This document shows positions 23,692 through 32,444 of a stretch of 64,000 nt of DNA, piece after piece (the stretch's first letter is position 1; each line of letters opens with the position of its first letter). The notes beneath the pieces were generated by a model. It did not search any database. It was not told the DNA's origin and saw nothing but the letters and a program-made list of their open reading frames with translations. This DNA is from an uncultured Planococcus sp. (lineage in GTDB: Bacteria > Bacillota > Bacilli > Bacillales_A > Planococcaceae), in NCBI GenBank assembly GCA_947502505.1, contig CANNAE010000001.1, positions 173,265 to 237,264 of the forward strand, read 5' to 3'. Made by a program: the position numbers and the translations under genes.

Positions 23692-26148
23692 ATGGAGAAA
23701 TTATTGACAATCGAAGGGATGACGTGTGCCTCGTGCGCACAGTCCGTCGAGAAATCCGCCGGAAAATTGTCTGGTGTGGAAGAAGCGAGCGTCAATCTCG
23801 CGACGGAGAAACTGAAAGTCCGCTTTGATGAACAAGCGGTTTCAATAGAAGAGATTTACGAAGCGGTGGAACAAGCTGGCTATAAAGCGCTGGCCCCTGC
23901 CGAAACGAAAACCTTCACGATCGAAGGGATGACCTGTGCATCTTGTGTGCAATCGGTCGAGAAAGCGACGAGAAAGCTCGAGGGCGTCGCAGAATCGAAC
24001 GTCAATATGGCGACTGAGAAAATGGTCATCCGCTTTGACCCGCAACAAATTACAGTGAATGATATCAAAGCTGCAGTCGCGGATGCTGGCTACACAGCAG
24101 TCGAGGATGTCGACGGCGAATCGACTGCCGACCAAGACCGCGAGAAAAAACAGCAGCATATCCACTCGATGTGGCGGCGCTTCTGGATGTCCGGGGCATT
24201 GACGATTCCTTTGTTGTTGATTTCGATGGGGCATATGATCGGCATGCCGCTGCCAGCAGTGGTCGACCCGATACTCAATCCGGTGAACTTCGTGCTGGTG
24301 CAGCTCGTATTGACCATACCGGTAATGGTTCTCGGGAAAAACTTCTTCACGGTCGGTTTCAAAACTTTATTCAAAGGCCATCCGAATATGGATTCGCTGA
24401 TTGCGCTTGGAACCAGTGCGGCTTTCATTTACAGCGTCATCGCGACCGTTTTCGTCTTGATGGGCAATACAGGGTACACGACGAATCTTTATTATGAATC
24501 AGCCGCTGTCATTTTGACATTGATTACTTTAGGAAAATATTTTGAAGCCTTGTCGAAAGGAAAAACGTCCGAAGCGATCAAGAAATTGATGGGCATGGCA
24601 CCGAAAACGGCGGTCGTCGTGCGTGGTGGCGTGGAGACGGAAATTCCTGTCGACGTTGTGGAAACGGGCGATATCGTCGTCGTTAAGCCCGGTGAGAAAT
24701 TGCCGGTCGACGGTGTCGTTATAGAAGGTGCGACAGCAATCGATGAATCAATGCTGACGGGCGAAAGCATGCCGGTCGAAAAAGCTGCCGGCGACCGCGT
24801 CATCGGGGCGAGCATCAACAAGAACGGCGCGATCCGCTACGAAGCGACCAAAGTCGGCAAAGATACGGCCTTGGCACAGATCATCAAATTGGTGGAAGAC
24901 GCGCAAGGATCCAAAGCGCCGATCGCTAAAATGGCCGACATCATTTCCGGCTATTTCGTGCCGATCGTCATCGCGATCTCGATCCTTTCAGGCGTGGCTT
25001 GGTATATCGGCGGGCAGTCAGGCTTGTTCGCCTTCACGATCGCCATTTCCATCTTGGTCATTGCATGCCCTTGTGCGCTTGGGCTTGCAACGCCGACTGC
25101 CATCATGGTCGGCACCGGCAAAGGCGCAGAACACGGCGTCTTGATTAAAAGCGGCGGCGCTCTTGAGACGACGCACGCCATCGATACGATCGTTTTCGAT
25201 AAAACCGGGACGATCACGGAGGGGAAATTGACCGTGACCGATGTATTGATTGCACAAGACGGTTTGACAGAAGACGAATTGCTGAGCCTCGCCGCATCGG
25301 CTGAAAAAGGTTCGGAGCATCCGCTCGGCGAAGCGATCGTCAAAAGCGCGGAGCAGCGACAACTGGCGCTAAAACCGGTCGATCGTTTCAACGCAATCCC
25401 TGGTCACGGCATTGAAGTGTTCATTGAAGGAACAGAAGTCCGTCTCGGCAACCGCAAACTGATGGACGATTCCGGAATTGCGCTCGGTGAATTTGCAACA
25501 GCATCCGACCGCATCGCGAATCAAGGGAAGACGCCGATGTTCGTCGCTGTGGACGGTGAATTTGCAGGCATCATCGCTGTATCCGATACGGTGAAGCCAT
25601 CGAGCGTCCATGCCATCCGCAAACTCCAGGACATGGGAATCAATGTAGTGATGCTGACGGGCGACAATAAATTGACCGCCGCTGCAATAGCCAAGCAAGT
25701 CGGCATCGATGAAGTATTGAGCGAAGTCTTGCCGGAAGAAAAAGCGAACGAAGTGAAGAAACTGCAGGTACAAGGCAATAAAGTGGCGATGGCCGGCGAC
25801 GGCATCAACGACGCTCCGGCGCTCGCGCAAGCCGATATCGGCATCGCCATCGGCTCAGGAACGGACGTCGCCATGGAATCGGCGGACATCGTCTTGATGC
25901 GCAATGATTTGATGGACGTACCGACCGCGATTCAGTTGAGCAAATCGACCATCAGAAACATCAAGCAAAACCTGTTCTGGGCATTCGCCTACAACGTACT
26001 CGGCATCCCGATTGCCATGGGAATCCTGTACTTGTTCGGCGGACCGCTGTTGAACCCGATGATCGCGGCTGCGGCGATGAGCTTCAGTTCGGTATCGGTA
26101 CTGCTCAACGCCTTACGCTTGAAAAACTTCAAGCCAGCTGCGGTTTGA
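23692..26148 (+). CDS. copA: Copper-exporting P1B-type ATPase
   Basis: Inner-membrane pump that expels Cu(I) using ATP. The 818 residues start with two heavy-metal-associated domains (GMTCASC near residues 9-14 and 78-84). The transmembrane CPC ion site is in VIACPCALG, the phosphorylated Asp in DKTGT, the nucleotide-binding HP in SEHPLGE and the hinge in GDGINDAP. The last two helices carry YN (FAYNVLG) and MSFSS, the Cu(I)-specific signatures. Gene order copY-copA-glutaredoxin and upstream cop boxes support copper homeostasis. The start has AGAGGTG 6-8 nt upstream. Confidence 0.97.
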   Translation: MEKLLTIEGMTCASCAQSVEKSAGKLSGVEEASVNLATEKLKVRFDEQAVSIEEIYEAVEQAGYKALAPAETKTFTIEGMTCASCVQSVEKATRKLEGVAESNVNMATEKMVIRFDPQQITVNDIKAAVADAGYTAVEDVDGESTADQDREKKQQHIHSMWRRFWMSGALTIPLLLISMGHMIGMPLPAVVDPILNPVNFVLVQLVLTIPVMVLGKNFFTVGFKTLFKGHPNMDSLIALGTSAAFIYSVIATVFVLMGNTGYTTNLYYESAAVILTLITLGKYFEALSKGKTSEAIKKLMGMAPKTAVVVRGGVETEIPVDVVETGDIVVVKPGEKLPVDGVVIEGATAIDESMLTGESMPVEKAAGDRVIGASINKNGAIRYEATKVGKDTALAQIIKLVEDAQGSKAPIAKMADIISGYFVPIVIAISILSGVAWYIGGQSGLFAFTIAISILVIACPCALGLATPTAIMVGTGKGAEHGVLIKSGGALETTHAIDTIVFDKTGTITEGKLTVTDVLIAQDGLTEDELLSLAASAEKGSEHPLGEAIVKSAEQRQLALKPVDRFNAIPGHGIEVFIEGTEVRLGNRKLMDDSGIALGEFATASDRIANQGKTPMFVAVDGEFAGIIAVSDTVKPSSVHAIRKLQDMGINVVMLTGDNKLTAAAIAKQVGIDEVLSEVLPEEKANEVKKLQVQGNKVAMAGDGINDAPALAQADIGIAIGSGTDVAMESADIVLMRNDLMDVPTAIQLSKSTIRNIKQNLFWAFAYNVLGIPIAMGILYLFGGPLLNPMIAAAAMSFSSVSVLLNALRLKNFKPAAV

Positions 26149-26191
26149 TAGGTGAGCTGTGTGGATAATAGTAGATAATGAAAGGAGTTTG

Positions 26192-26467
26192 ATGGAAATG
26201 GATAACAAAACGGAATTGGTGCTCTATACGCGCCCGACTTGTTCAGATTGCCAGGACGCGAAAGCTTATCTGGCAGAGCATAACATCCCGTACGAGCATA
26301 AAGACGTTGGCGCGGACCCATCGCTCGAAGAAGACATGAAGAGCATATCAGGTGCCAAGATCGTGCCGGTGTTCGCGTTCTATAAAAAAGGCTTGTTCGG
26401 TAAGAAGCTGACGCATCATTTCATCGGCTTCGAACGGAATCGGGACGAGATAATGGAGTTGTTGTAG
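26192..26467 (+). CDS. Glutaredoxin-family protein
   Basis: Small thioredoxin-fold protein of about 91 residues with the redox motif CSDC (RPTCSDCQDAK) and the cis-Pro in KIVPVFAF. It follows copA closely and has its own GGAG; ATG 26192 or 26198 may be the start, with 10-nt spacing favouring 26198. It could reduce or buffer copper-bound thiols, or act in general thiol repair. The VFAFYKKGLFG segment is more hydrophobic than usual. A repeat element starts 4 nt after the stop. Confidence 0.82.
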   Translation: MEMDNKTELVLYTRPTCSDCQDAKAYLAEHNIPYEHKDVGADPSLEEDMKSISGAKIVPVFAFYKKGLFGKKLTHHFIGFERNRDEIMELL

Positions 26468-26471
26468 ATTT

Positions 26472-26558
26472 TGTCCCTGTGTTAGACACAATTCACAGAG
26501 GCAGAATGTTGTCGCACCGGGATTTCGCATTTCGCTTGTCCCTGTGTTCAACACAATT
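26472..26558 (+). repeat. REP-like element, 87 bp, TT-core subtype
   Basis: Copies start at 26472 (core TTAG) and 26538 (core TTCA), 66 bp apart, one base longer than the standard unit. It sits between the copper unit's stop codon and a terminator. Confidence 0.88.
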
Positions 26559-26575
26559 CGGCATATCTTTACATC

Positions 26576-26613
26576 AAAAAGCCGCTTCCATCAAAAATGG
26601 AAGCGGCTTTTTT
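26576..26613. terminator. Bidirectional terminator between the copper unit and the permease gene
   Basis: AAAAAGCCGCTTCCAT pairs with ATGGAAGCGGCTTTTT around a short A-rich loop, with runs of A and T at the two sides. Confidence 0.92.
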
Positions 26614-26629
26614 GCATATGTTTTATTCC

Positions 26630-27973
26630 TTACAGCCCAGGCAAAATCCCTGAGAACAAGTTCAGGATAAAGACTGTGATCAGCGCTGTGACGCCGGCGA
26701 TGAAGCCGCCGCCAGTCCAAGCGAGAAGCGTTTGGGGAACAGTGAGTTTCCCGAAGCGGTTGACGACCCAGAAGCCTGAGTCGTTCGGCAAGGACAAGCC
26801 GATTCCGCCGGCACAGATGGCAAGACCCAAAAGGATCGGGGAGACGCCGAGTTCAGTGACCATTGGCCCGAGTATGCTTGAAGTGGTGACGAGCGCGACG
26901 GTTGCGGAACCGAGTGAAGCGCGCAGGATCTGCGAAAAGATGAACGCCAGCAAAAGTACCGGAATGCTCCAGCTTTGCATCGTCGAGATCAAGTGGTCGC
27001 CGATGCCGCTGTTGTTGATGACGGCACCGAACGCACCGCCGGCTCCTGTGATGAGGATGATGATGCCGGCCGAGTTGATGGCTTCGCTGTACAAGCGGTT
27101 GTTCGGGATGGAAATATAAGGTCGCAAGAAGATAATCGCTGCGAACACACTGATCAAGAGGGCAACGTTTTTCTCACCGACAAATCCAAAGAAGCTGGAA
27201 ACAGAAGTTTCAGGCACCAAAAGTTGGGACACCGTATTTGCCAAGATCAACACGATCGGCAATGCCAGCATGAAGAAACTCAAGGCCGTGCTGATTTCTT
27301 TTTTCGGCAAGTCTTCTTTTTCCACGATGATTTCCTCGATTTCGCCGGAATGCTTGACGCGTTTTCCGATGAACATGCCGTATAGATAACCGCCGACCAA
27401 TGTCGCTGGAATGGCGACGATGATGCCGTAGATGATGAACAGGCCAAGTTCAGCGCCGGTGTTTTCTGCAACGACAAGCGGGCCGGGTGTCGGGGCGATC
27501 ATATTGTGCGACACGATCAAGCCGACACCGAGAGCCGTGACGAAGCTGACGACGGAAATGCCCGTTTTGCTGGAAAGCGAACGGATCAAGCCGCTCAAAA
27601 TGACGAACGCAGCGTCAAAGAATACCGGAATCGAAACGGCGGTACCGGTCAAAGCAAGGCCTGCCGGAGAGCGTTGGATGCCAAACACTTTCAAAACGGC
27701 TTGTGCGATTTTTTCAACCGCGCCGGACGCTCCAAGGAATTGGCCGAAGATGACGCCAAGCCCGATGAGAATCCCGACGCCGGCAAGCGTATTGCCGAAT
27801 CCAGTCGTGACGGTCGATGCCACGTCTTGCAGCGGCATGCCGATTGCGAGCGCAGTGAGCACGGCAATGGTAATCAAGGCGAGAAAGGGCTCGATTTTTA
27901 ATTTAAGAATGGCAAAAAACAAAGCGGCGAGCGACAGAACAAAAATCACAATCAACAAATTTCCTGTAACCAT
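26630..27973 (-). CDS. GntP-family sugar-acid permease
   Basis: Proton-coupled carrier for gluconate-like acids, 447 residues with about 12-14 hydrophobic segments, the normal size for the GntP family. Seen motifs include GVIFGQFLGASGA, SIPVFFDAAFVI and the HNMIAPTPGPLV loop, all typical. It is the last gene of a minus-strand cluster with an aldolase, an acid-sugar kinase and a dehydrogenase, so its substrate is probably the sugar acid that these enzymes degrade rather than gluconate. It is 142 nt from the aldolase gene, so a separate promoter is possible. Confidence 0.92.
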   Translation of the reverse strand: MVTGNLLIVIFVLSLAALFFAILKLKIEPFLALITIAVLTALAIGMPLQDVASTVTTGFGNTLAGVGILIGLGVIFGQFLGASGAVEKIAQAVLKVFGIQRSPAGLALTGTAVSIPVFFDAAFVILSGLIRSLSSKTGISVVSFVTALGVGLIVSHNMIAPTPGPLVVAENTGAELGLFIIYGIIVAIPATLVGGYLYGMFIGKRVKHSGEIEEIIVEKEDLPKKEISTALSFFMLALPIVLILANTVSQLLVPETSVSSFFGFVGEKNVALLISVFAAIIFLRPYISIPNNRLYSEAINSAGIIILITGAGGAFGAVINNSGIGDHLISTMQSWSIPVLLLAFIFSQILRASLGSATVALVTTSSILGPMVTELGVSPILLGLAICAGGIGLSLPNDSGFWVVNRFGKLTVPQTLLAWTGGGFIAGVTALITVFILNLFSGILPGL

Positions 27974-28115
27974 GTGAACATCTCCCTTATCGGTAAAGTT
28001 TGGTGGGGCAGCTTATAGCCTAGAAGCCAGTGGCGCTGCCTATATGAGCCTTTATTTTTTAATGAATGCAAAAATTTCCCTCAAATAATAAAGCTCGTTA
28101 TCCACAAAAAATCAA

Positions 28116-28952
28116 TCAAGCATCCGGATTTTTCAACAGACGGACAAATCGCGCCATGACCGGCGTGATGGCTTGTTGCATGCCGGCCATCATATCGGAC
28201 AGGTGCATCGGCTGATCGGCCGCTTGTTTCAAATACTTTGTCGCAGCGAGCGACACTTCCGTATTGACGTTAACTTTGCAAATGCCTTTGGCGACCGCCT
28301 GAATCATCGTGTCGTCGGGAGTGCCGGAGCCGCCGTGTAGCACGAGCGGGATGCCGACCGCTTGGCGGATGTCATCGAGCAGCCCGAGCTTGATGTCGGG
28401 TTCGCCGGTGTACATGCCGTGGACGGTGCCGATTGAAGCGGCAAGAAAATCGACGCCGGTTTGGTCGACGAATTTTTTAGCGGACGCAGGGTCCGTCAAA
28501 GCGCCAGTGCCTTCTTCTTCATCCGAAAACGCACCGCGCGCAGTGGAGCCGATTTCCGCTTCGACACTGACGTCTGCCTGATGCGCCAGTTCGACGATTT
28601 CTTTCGTAAGAGCGATGTTTTGTTCGAGATCATGCTTTGAGCCGTCGTACATGACGGAGGTGAATCCGCAGGCGATTGCGCGGATAATGGATTCCTTTTC
28701 ATACGCATGGTCGAGATGCAGGGACACCGGGACGGACGCTTTTTCCGCCAAAGTTTTCGTGAGTGCCGCAAAGCCTTCGACGTCGACAGTTCCGAAATAA
28801 CGTTCGCCGAGCGCGATGATGACAGGCTGGTTTTCTTGTTCTGCTGACTGGATTGCAGCCTGCAAAGTTTCGAGGCTGTAGACATTGAACGCCGCCACCG
28901 CGTATTGTCCGGCTTGGGCCGCTTGTAACATTTCCTTTGTTTGGATAAACAT
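28116..28952 (-). CDS. Class II (zinc) ketose-bisphosphate aldolase family protein
   Basis: 278-residue TIM-barrel aldolase of the FbaA/GatY/KbaY family. Zinc and catalytic residues are in SLHLDHAYE, AEIGSTARG, GTVHGMY and VLHGGSGTPD, all intact. Family members split DHAP from an aldehyde. In related ygb-type threonate clusters the last step is a class II aldolase/adducin-type decarboxylase (OtnC), not this fold. So here a C-C cleavage giving DHAP and an aldehyde acid is more likely. The substrate is unknown. A cre-like box lies 19-32 nt upstream. Confidence 0.85.
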   Translation of the reverse strand: MFIQTKEMLQAAQAGQYAVAAFNVYSLETLQAAIQSAEQENQPVIIALGERYFGTVDVEGFAALTKTLAEKASVPVSLHLDHAYEKESIIRAIACGFTSVMYDGSKHDLEQNIALTKEIVELAHQADVSVEAEIGSTARGAFSDEEEGTGALTDPASAKKFVDQTGVDFLAASIGTVHGMYTGEPDIKLGLLDDIRQAVGIPLVLHGGSGTPDDTMIQAVAKGICKVNVNTEVSLAATKYLKQAADQPMHLSDMMAGMQQAITPVMARFVRLLKNPDA

Positions 28953-28970
28953 TCACACACCGCCTTTTTT

Positions 28971-28984
28971 TGTATTCGCTTACA
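28971..28984. promoter_or_regulatory. cre-like site between kinase and aldolase genes
   Basis: TGTATTCGCTTACA differs from the cre consensus at one position on either strand and resembles the box before mtlA. It could block transcription into the aldolase and permease genes in the presence of preferred sugars. Confidence 0.5.
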
Positions 28985-29013
28985 TATAAGTCAAGCGGCA
29001 CATGCCGCCCGCC

Positions 29014-30453
29014 TTATCCGTGGAGGATTTCCGCCACTTCTTTCAAGCTGGTTTTCGATCCGACATTGCCCGGGAAAATCACATAAGCCATTCCTGGGAA
29101 TTTGCTTTCGCTGCCTGTCAGCCAGACCGGGATGCCCGGTTGAATCTGCCCGGCGACCGTGGCGCGCTGGACGCTCAGGCCGTTGGTGCCGATGTCACTC
29201 GAAGTGATGCCGCCTTTTGCGATAATGAAGCTCGGGCGCACTTGTAGGTTTTTGACGATGCTTGTCACAGCGTCCGAAATCTTCACCGACAGTTTCAACT
29301 CTTCTTCTTGACGGTTGTCGCCGAGGTCGAGCCGTTCACGTTTCGTATAGACTGCGACGGTTTGGCCTTGGCGGATCAAGCGCTCGCTCGTGTCGATGAC
29401 GCGTTTGATTTCCGCTTCGAATTGTTCGGGGTGCAAGACCAGATGGACATCGAACTCGATGAATTCAATGAAGTTAGCAGTTTTCAGCACTTCGAATTGT
29501 TCAGTGGTTTTTTTCACATGGGAGCCGATCATGATGAGCCCGCCGTTTTCGCTTGGTTCAGTGACCAGTTCTTCTTTCGTCAGCAAGGCTTTGTCGCTGA
29601 TGCCGCCGATGATTTTCGTCAAGGCTGCTGCGCTTCGGAACATGAACTGCTTGCCGGATTTCATTGCGCGAATCAAGGCAATGACGACGATTTTGGCATC
29701 CACGTACTTGACCGCATTGACGATCACTTTATTGAAATCTGTAACGGACATCAATTGCTCAGCGAGATGGTCGATGCGCAAAGCACGGATGTCTTCAAGC
29801 GATAAGTAGACTGCGTTTTCAGCTTTGAAAGCACCGTTTGACTTTTCTTCTGTCCATTCACCGAGATGCGACGCGTTGTAGCCGAATGTGCGGTCTTTCG
29901 CGAATTCCGTTTTACCGGCCGGCACCAATTGCTCGCCGTCCTGGACGTAATGGATATTGTCGATGGTCAAGCGGCCGCCTTCCTGGAAGAACGGCATGAT
30001 GACTTCGCCGTCGAATGAACGATCGGATTCAGCTTCGACCGTATTTTTCAGCACTTCGGTCTCGAGCGGGTAATGCCCGCGCAAGGTCGAGTCGCCGCGG
30101 CTGATGATGATGAAGTCTTTACCGTGCTTCGCGGCGGTTTGTTGGATAACTCGCGCGATTTCTTCATGCGCATGCTTTGTTTCCGCTGCCGTAAAGCCCC
30201 GGGAATTGGTGAGAATGAAGAACATCGGCTGCTTTTCCGCAAAACCGGCGTCGATGCTATCGGGTGTCCAGTCGGTATAGACGGAAACACCGTGGACCGT
30301 TTGGACACCGGTCGGATCGTCGTCGAGCACGATGATTTTTTTATTGAAATCGAGCAGCTCGCGTTCGAGCAAGGCGTCGACTTGTATGGCATCCGGTACC
30401 GCTGGCAGGGAAGCGAGCACTTCATGTGCGTTTAGAATTTCACAATGGGCCAT
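29014..30453 (-). CDS. Four-carbon acid sugar kinase family protein (DUF1537, OtnK/DtnK-like)
   Basis: ATP-dependent kinase of oxidised sugar acids, 479 residues with the two DUF1537 domains. The N-terminal part carries VLDDDPTGVQTVHG and ISRGDSTLRGHYP, which bind the sugar acid. The C-terminal part carries FIIAKGGITSSDIGTNGL and VAGQIQPGIPVW for ATP. Characterised relatives phosphorylate 3-oxo-tetronate, D-threonate, D-erythronate or related acids, so the exact substrate must come from context. The start is 3 nt after the dehydrogenase stop, with GGAAGG upstream, so both are one operon. Confidence 0.87.
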   Translation of the reverse strand: MAHCEILNAHEVLASLPAVPDAIQVDALLERELLDFNKKIIVLDDDPTGVQTVHGVSVYTDWTPDSIDAGFAEKQPMFFILTNSRGFTAAETKHAHEEIARVIQQTAAKHGKDFIIISRGDSTLRGHYPLETEVLKNTVEAESDRSFDGEVIMPFFQEGGRLTIDNIHYVQDGEQLVPAGKTEFAKDRTFGYNASHLGEWTEEKSNGAFKAENAVYLSLEDIRALRIDHLAEQLMSVTDFNKVIVNAVKYVDAKIVVIALIRAMKSGKQFMFRSAAALTKIIGGISDKALLTKEELVTEPSENGGLIMIGSHVKKTTEQFEVLKTANFIEFIEFDVHLVLHPEQFEAEIKRVIDTSERLIRQGQTVAVYTKRERLDLGDNRQEEELKLSVKISDAVTSIVKNLQVRPSFIIAKGGITSSDIGTNGLSVQRATVAGQIQPGIPVWLTGSESKFPGMAYVIFPGNVGSKTSLKEVAEILHG

Positions 30454-30456
30454 CCC

Positions 30457-31347
30457 TTACACCTTCCTTACTTCGACATTCGCTAATCTTTCGTAGTACT
30501 GGACAATGCCGCCATGGTCGTCGGCTGCTTTGCCGTCGACTTTCAAGGCGTGGAAAATCTCGACCAGCTGGCTCGAAAGCGGAAGCGGCACGCCGATTTC
30601 GTGTGCGGTTTCCATCACATTCGTCATGTCTTTCAAATTAATATCGATGCGGCCGCCTGCAACGAAATTGCGATCGAGGATCAACGGCACTTTAGCATCC
30701 AGCACTGCGCTGCCGGCTAAGCCGCCGCGGATCGCTTGATACATTTTCTCGACATCGATGCCGGCTTTCGCAGCAAGCACGAGTGCTTCGGACATTGCGG
30801 CAATGTTCAAGTTGACGATGATCTGGTTGGCGAGCTTCGCGGTGACGCCACTGCCGTTGTCTCCGACGAGCACGATGTCAGAGCCGACGCATTCGAATAT
30901 GTCTTTGACAGATCCGAAAACGCTTTCTTTTCCGCCCGCCATGATAGCCAAGGTGCCATCGATTGCTTTTGGCTCTCCGCCGCTGACCGGTGCATCGATC
31001 ATGTCGACGCCTTGTTTCGCTGCTTCATTGGCAATTTCCACCGAAGCGACTGGCGAGATTGAGCTCATATCAATGATGACTGTTCCTGGCGTGGCGTTTG
31101 TTAAAATGCCGTTGTCGCCGAGGACCACTTGTTTTACGTGATGCGAAGCAGGAAGCATCGTGATGACAACATCACAATCCGCGCCCATTTCTGCCGGCGT
31201 CGCGAATTGTGCGCCTGCCGCGACGAGTGTATCGACGGTTTCTGTATTGAGGTCATTGACGTGCACCTGGTAACCCGCTTTCAGCAAATTCAGTGACATC
31301 GGTTTGCCCATGATGCCGAGCCCGATAAATCCTATAGTCTTTTTCAT
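30457..31347 (-). CDS. NAD(P)-dependent 3-hydroxyacid dehydrogenase (GarR/LtnD-like)
   Basis: Beta-hydroxyacid dehydrogenase of 296 residues. The Rossmann motif GFIGLGIMGKPM is at residues 5-16, the substrate loop DAPVSGGEPKA at about 120, and the catalytic Lys is in GSGVTAKLANQ near residue 171. Relatives include tartronate-semialdehyde reductase, 3-hydroxyisobutyrate dehydrogenase and L-threonate dehydrogenase. With a DUF1537 kinase directly downstream, the LtnD-type role (oxidising an aldonic acid so that it can be phosphorylated) is the most likely. First gene of the operon, divergent from its probable GntR regulator. Confidence 0.85.
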   Translation of the reverse strand: MKKTIGFIGLGIMGKPMSLNLLKAGYQVHVNDLNTETVDTLVAAGAQFATPAEMGADCDVVITMLPASHHVKQVVLGDNGILTNATPGTVIIDMSSISPVASVEIANEAAKQGVDMIDAPVSGGEPKAIDGTLAIMAGGKESVFGSVKDIFECVGSDIVLVGDNGSGVTAKLANQIIVNLNIAAMSEALVLAAKAGIDVEKMYQAIRGGLAGSAVLDAKVPLILDRNFVAGGRIDINLKDMTNVMETAHEIGVPLPLSSQLVEIFHALKVDGKAADDHGGIVQYYERLANVEVRKV

Positions 31348-31388
31348 GGATGATTGCTCCCTTCAATTTTGCCAAGCTCTCTTTGGAA

Positions 31389-31402
31389 ATAGAGCGCTTT
31401 CA
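31389..31402. promoter_or_regulatory. cre-like site upstream of the sugar-acid operon
   Basis: On the minus strand the sequence begins TGAAAGCGCT, matching the first ten positions of cre, but the last two bases deviate. It lies about 45 bp before the dehydrogenase start. Confidence 0.45.
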
Positions 31403-31440
31403 TTTCGTGTTAATCAATATAGTACACACTATCGTTCGTT

Positions 31441-31470
31441 TTGTATACAAAATATTTAAAAATGTATACA
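31441..31470. promoter_or_regulatory. Tandem operator palindromes between the operon and its GntR regulator
   Basis: TTGTATACAA (31441-31450) and TGTATACA (31463-31470) are two palindromes with the GT-AC core seen for FadR-type GntR regulators, about 21 bp centre to centre. Their place in the divergent region suggests control of both directions. Confidence 0.7.
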
Positions 31471-31550
31471 AAAAATATAGCGGCTTTTAAATTCTTCCAA
31501 TAGAACTTATACTTTGTAAGGAGAAATAAATTACCCGGGAGTCGATTGGC

Positions 31551-32168
31551 ATGTCAAAAAAAACTACACAGCTTGCGTATATCCAAGCTTATGAATACAT
31601 ACGGGATCGGATTTTGAACGGCGAACTCGAACGCGGCACAAAATTAGTCGAAGAGCGGCTCGCCGAGGAGATGGGCATCAGCCGGACGCCGGTGCGCGAT
31701 TCCATCCGCAAACTCGAGCAAGAAGGGCTCATCAAAGACAAACGCGTCGTCAACCCGAGCGATAATGACTTGCGCGACATCTTCCAAGTGCGCACGCTGC
31801 TCGAAGGCTTCGCCGCCCGCCACTGTTCGATGTATATGTCCGAAGGCGACCTCAAGCAATTGAAAAAATGCGTCGAAATCGGCCGCACCGGCACAATGGA
31901 ACAAGTCATGGCGGCGAATAAGGAATTCCACGAAATCATCATCGGCGCCACCAACAATCCCGTCATGATCGACATCTTCGAGCGCATGCAATCAATCATC
32001 TACCTATTCCGCAAGACGGTCGTCTACCATAAACGGCCGCTGTTGATCGAAGAGCATCAAGAAATCTACGATGCCATCGCCGCTCATGACGCAGACGAAG
32101 CGGAACGGCTCATGAAAGCGCATCTGCAGCTGGATTTGGAGTTTTGCTTGCACCGGATGAAGGGATAG
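31551..32168 (+). CDS. GntR-family (FadR/FCD) transcriptional regulator
   Basis: 205-residue regulator with an N-terminal winged helix (about 10-75, including RLAEEMGISRTPVRDSIRKLEQEG) and a C-terminal all-helical FCD ligand domain (about 85-205) with the metal-binding Asp/His pattern (NKEFHEIIIGATNN, HQEIYDAIAAHD). Such regulators sense organic or sugar acids. Divergent orientation to the dehydrogenase-kinase-aldolase-permease operon, with two operator-like palindromes between them, makes it the local repressor or activator. Confidence 0.92.
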   Translation: MSKKTTQLAYIQAYEYIRDRILNGELERGTKLVEERLAEEMGISRTPVRDSIRKLEQEGLIKDKRVVNPSDNDLRDIFQVRTLLEGFAARHCSMYMSEGDLKQLKKCVEIGRTGTMEQVMAANKEFHEIIIGATNNPVMIDIFERMQSIIYLFRKTVVYHKRPLLIEEHQEIYDAIAAHDADEAERLMKAHLQLDLEFCLHRMKG

Positions 32169-32198
32169 GGGATTTTTTCTGTCTGTGTCCCTGTCTGT

Positions 32199-32284
32199 GT
32201 CCCTGTGCAAGACACAATTCTGAAGGCGGAAATGCTGTTATAGCAGGATTTCACTGCTCTTGCGTCCCTGTGCGCCACACAATT
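32199..32284 (+). repeat. REP-like element, 86 bp class
   Basis: Copies start at 32199 (core CAAG) and 32264 (core CGCC), 65 bp apart. Just before it GTCTGTGTCCCTGTCTGT contains a partial duplication of the left flank. The inner hairpin pairs TGCT with AGCA. It follows the regulator gene by 30 nt. Confidence 0.88.
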
Positions 32285-32294
32285 CAACCCATAA

Positions 32295-32333
32295 AAGAAG
32301 CCACCATCCGTGTTTCGGATGGTGGCTTCTTCA
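32295..32333. terminator. Terminator between the GntR gene and RAYT2
   Basis: AAGAAGCCACCATCCG pairs with CGGATGGTGGCTTCTT around TGTTT. It touches the following inverted repeat element and lacks a long T run, so it may be a weaker terminator. Confidence 0.75.
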
Positions 32334-32440
32334 AATTGTGTGGCGCACAGGGGCGTGCCAGAAAAGAAATTCCCGCGAACCCGCGCCGCGCCTGGATATC
32401 CCCGAATAGATAACGCTGAAATTGTGTGGTGCACAGGGAC
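32334..32440 (-). repeat. REP-like element, 107 bp, inverted
   Basis: Minus-strand copies at 32420-32440 (core CACC) and 32334-32354 (GCCCCTGTG, core CGCC), 86 bp apart. The inside is a diverged GC-rich hairpin (CGGGGATATCC, CGCGGCGCGGG). It begins 4 nt after the RAYT2 stop codon, in the gene's orientation. Confidence 0.86.
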
Positions 32441-32444
32441 ATAC

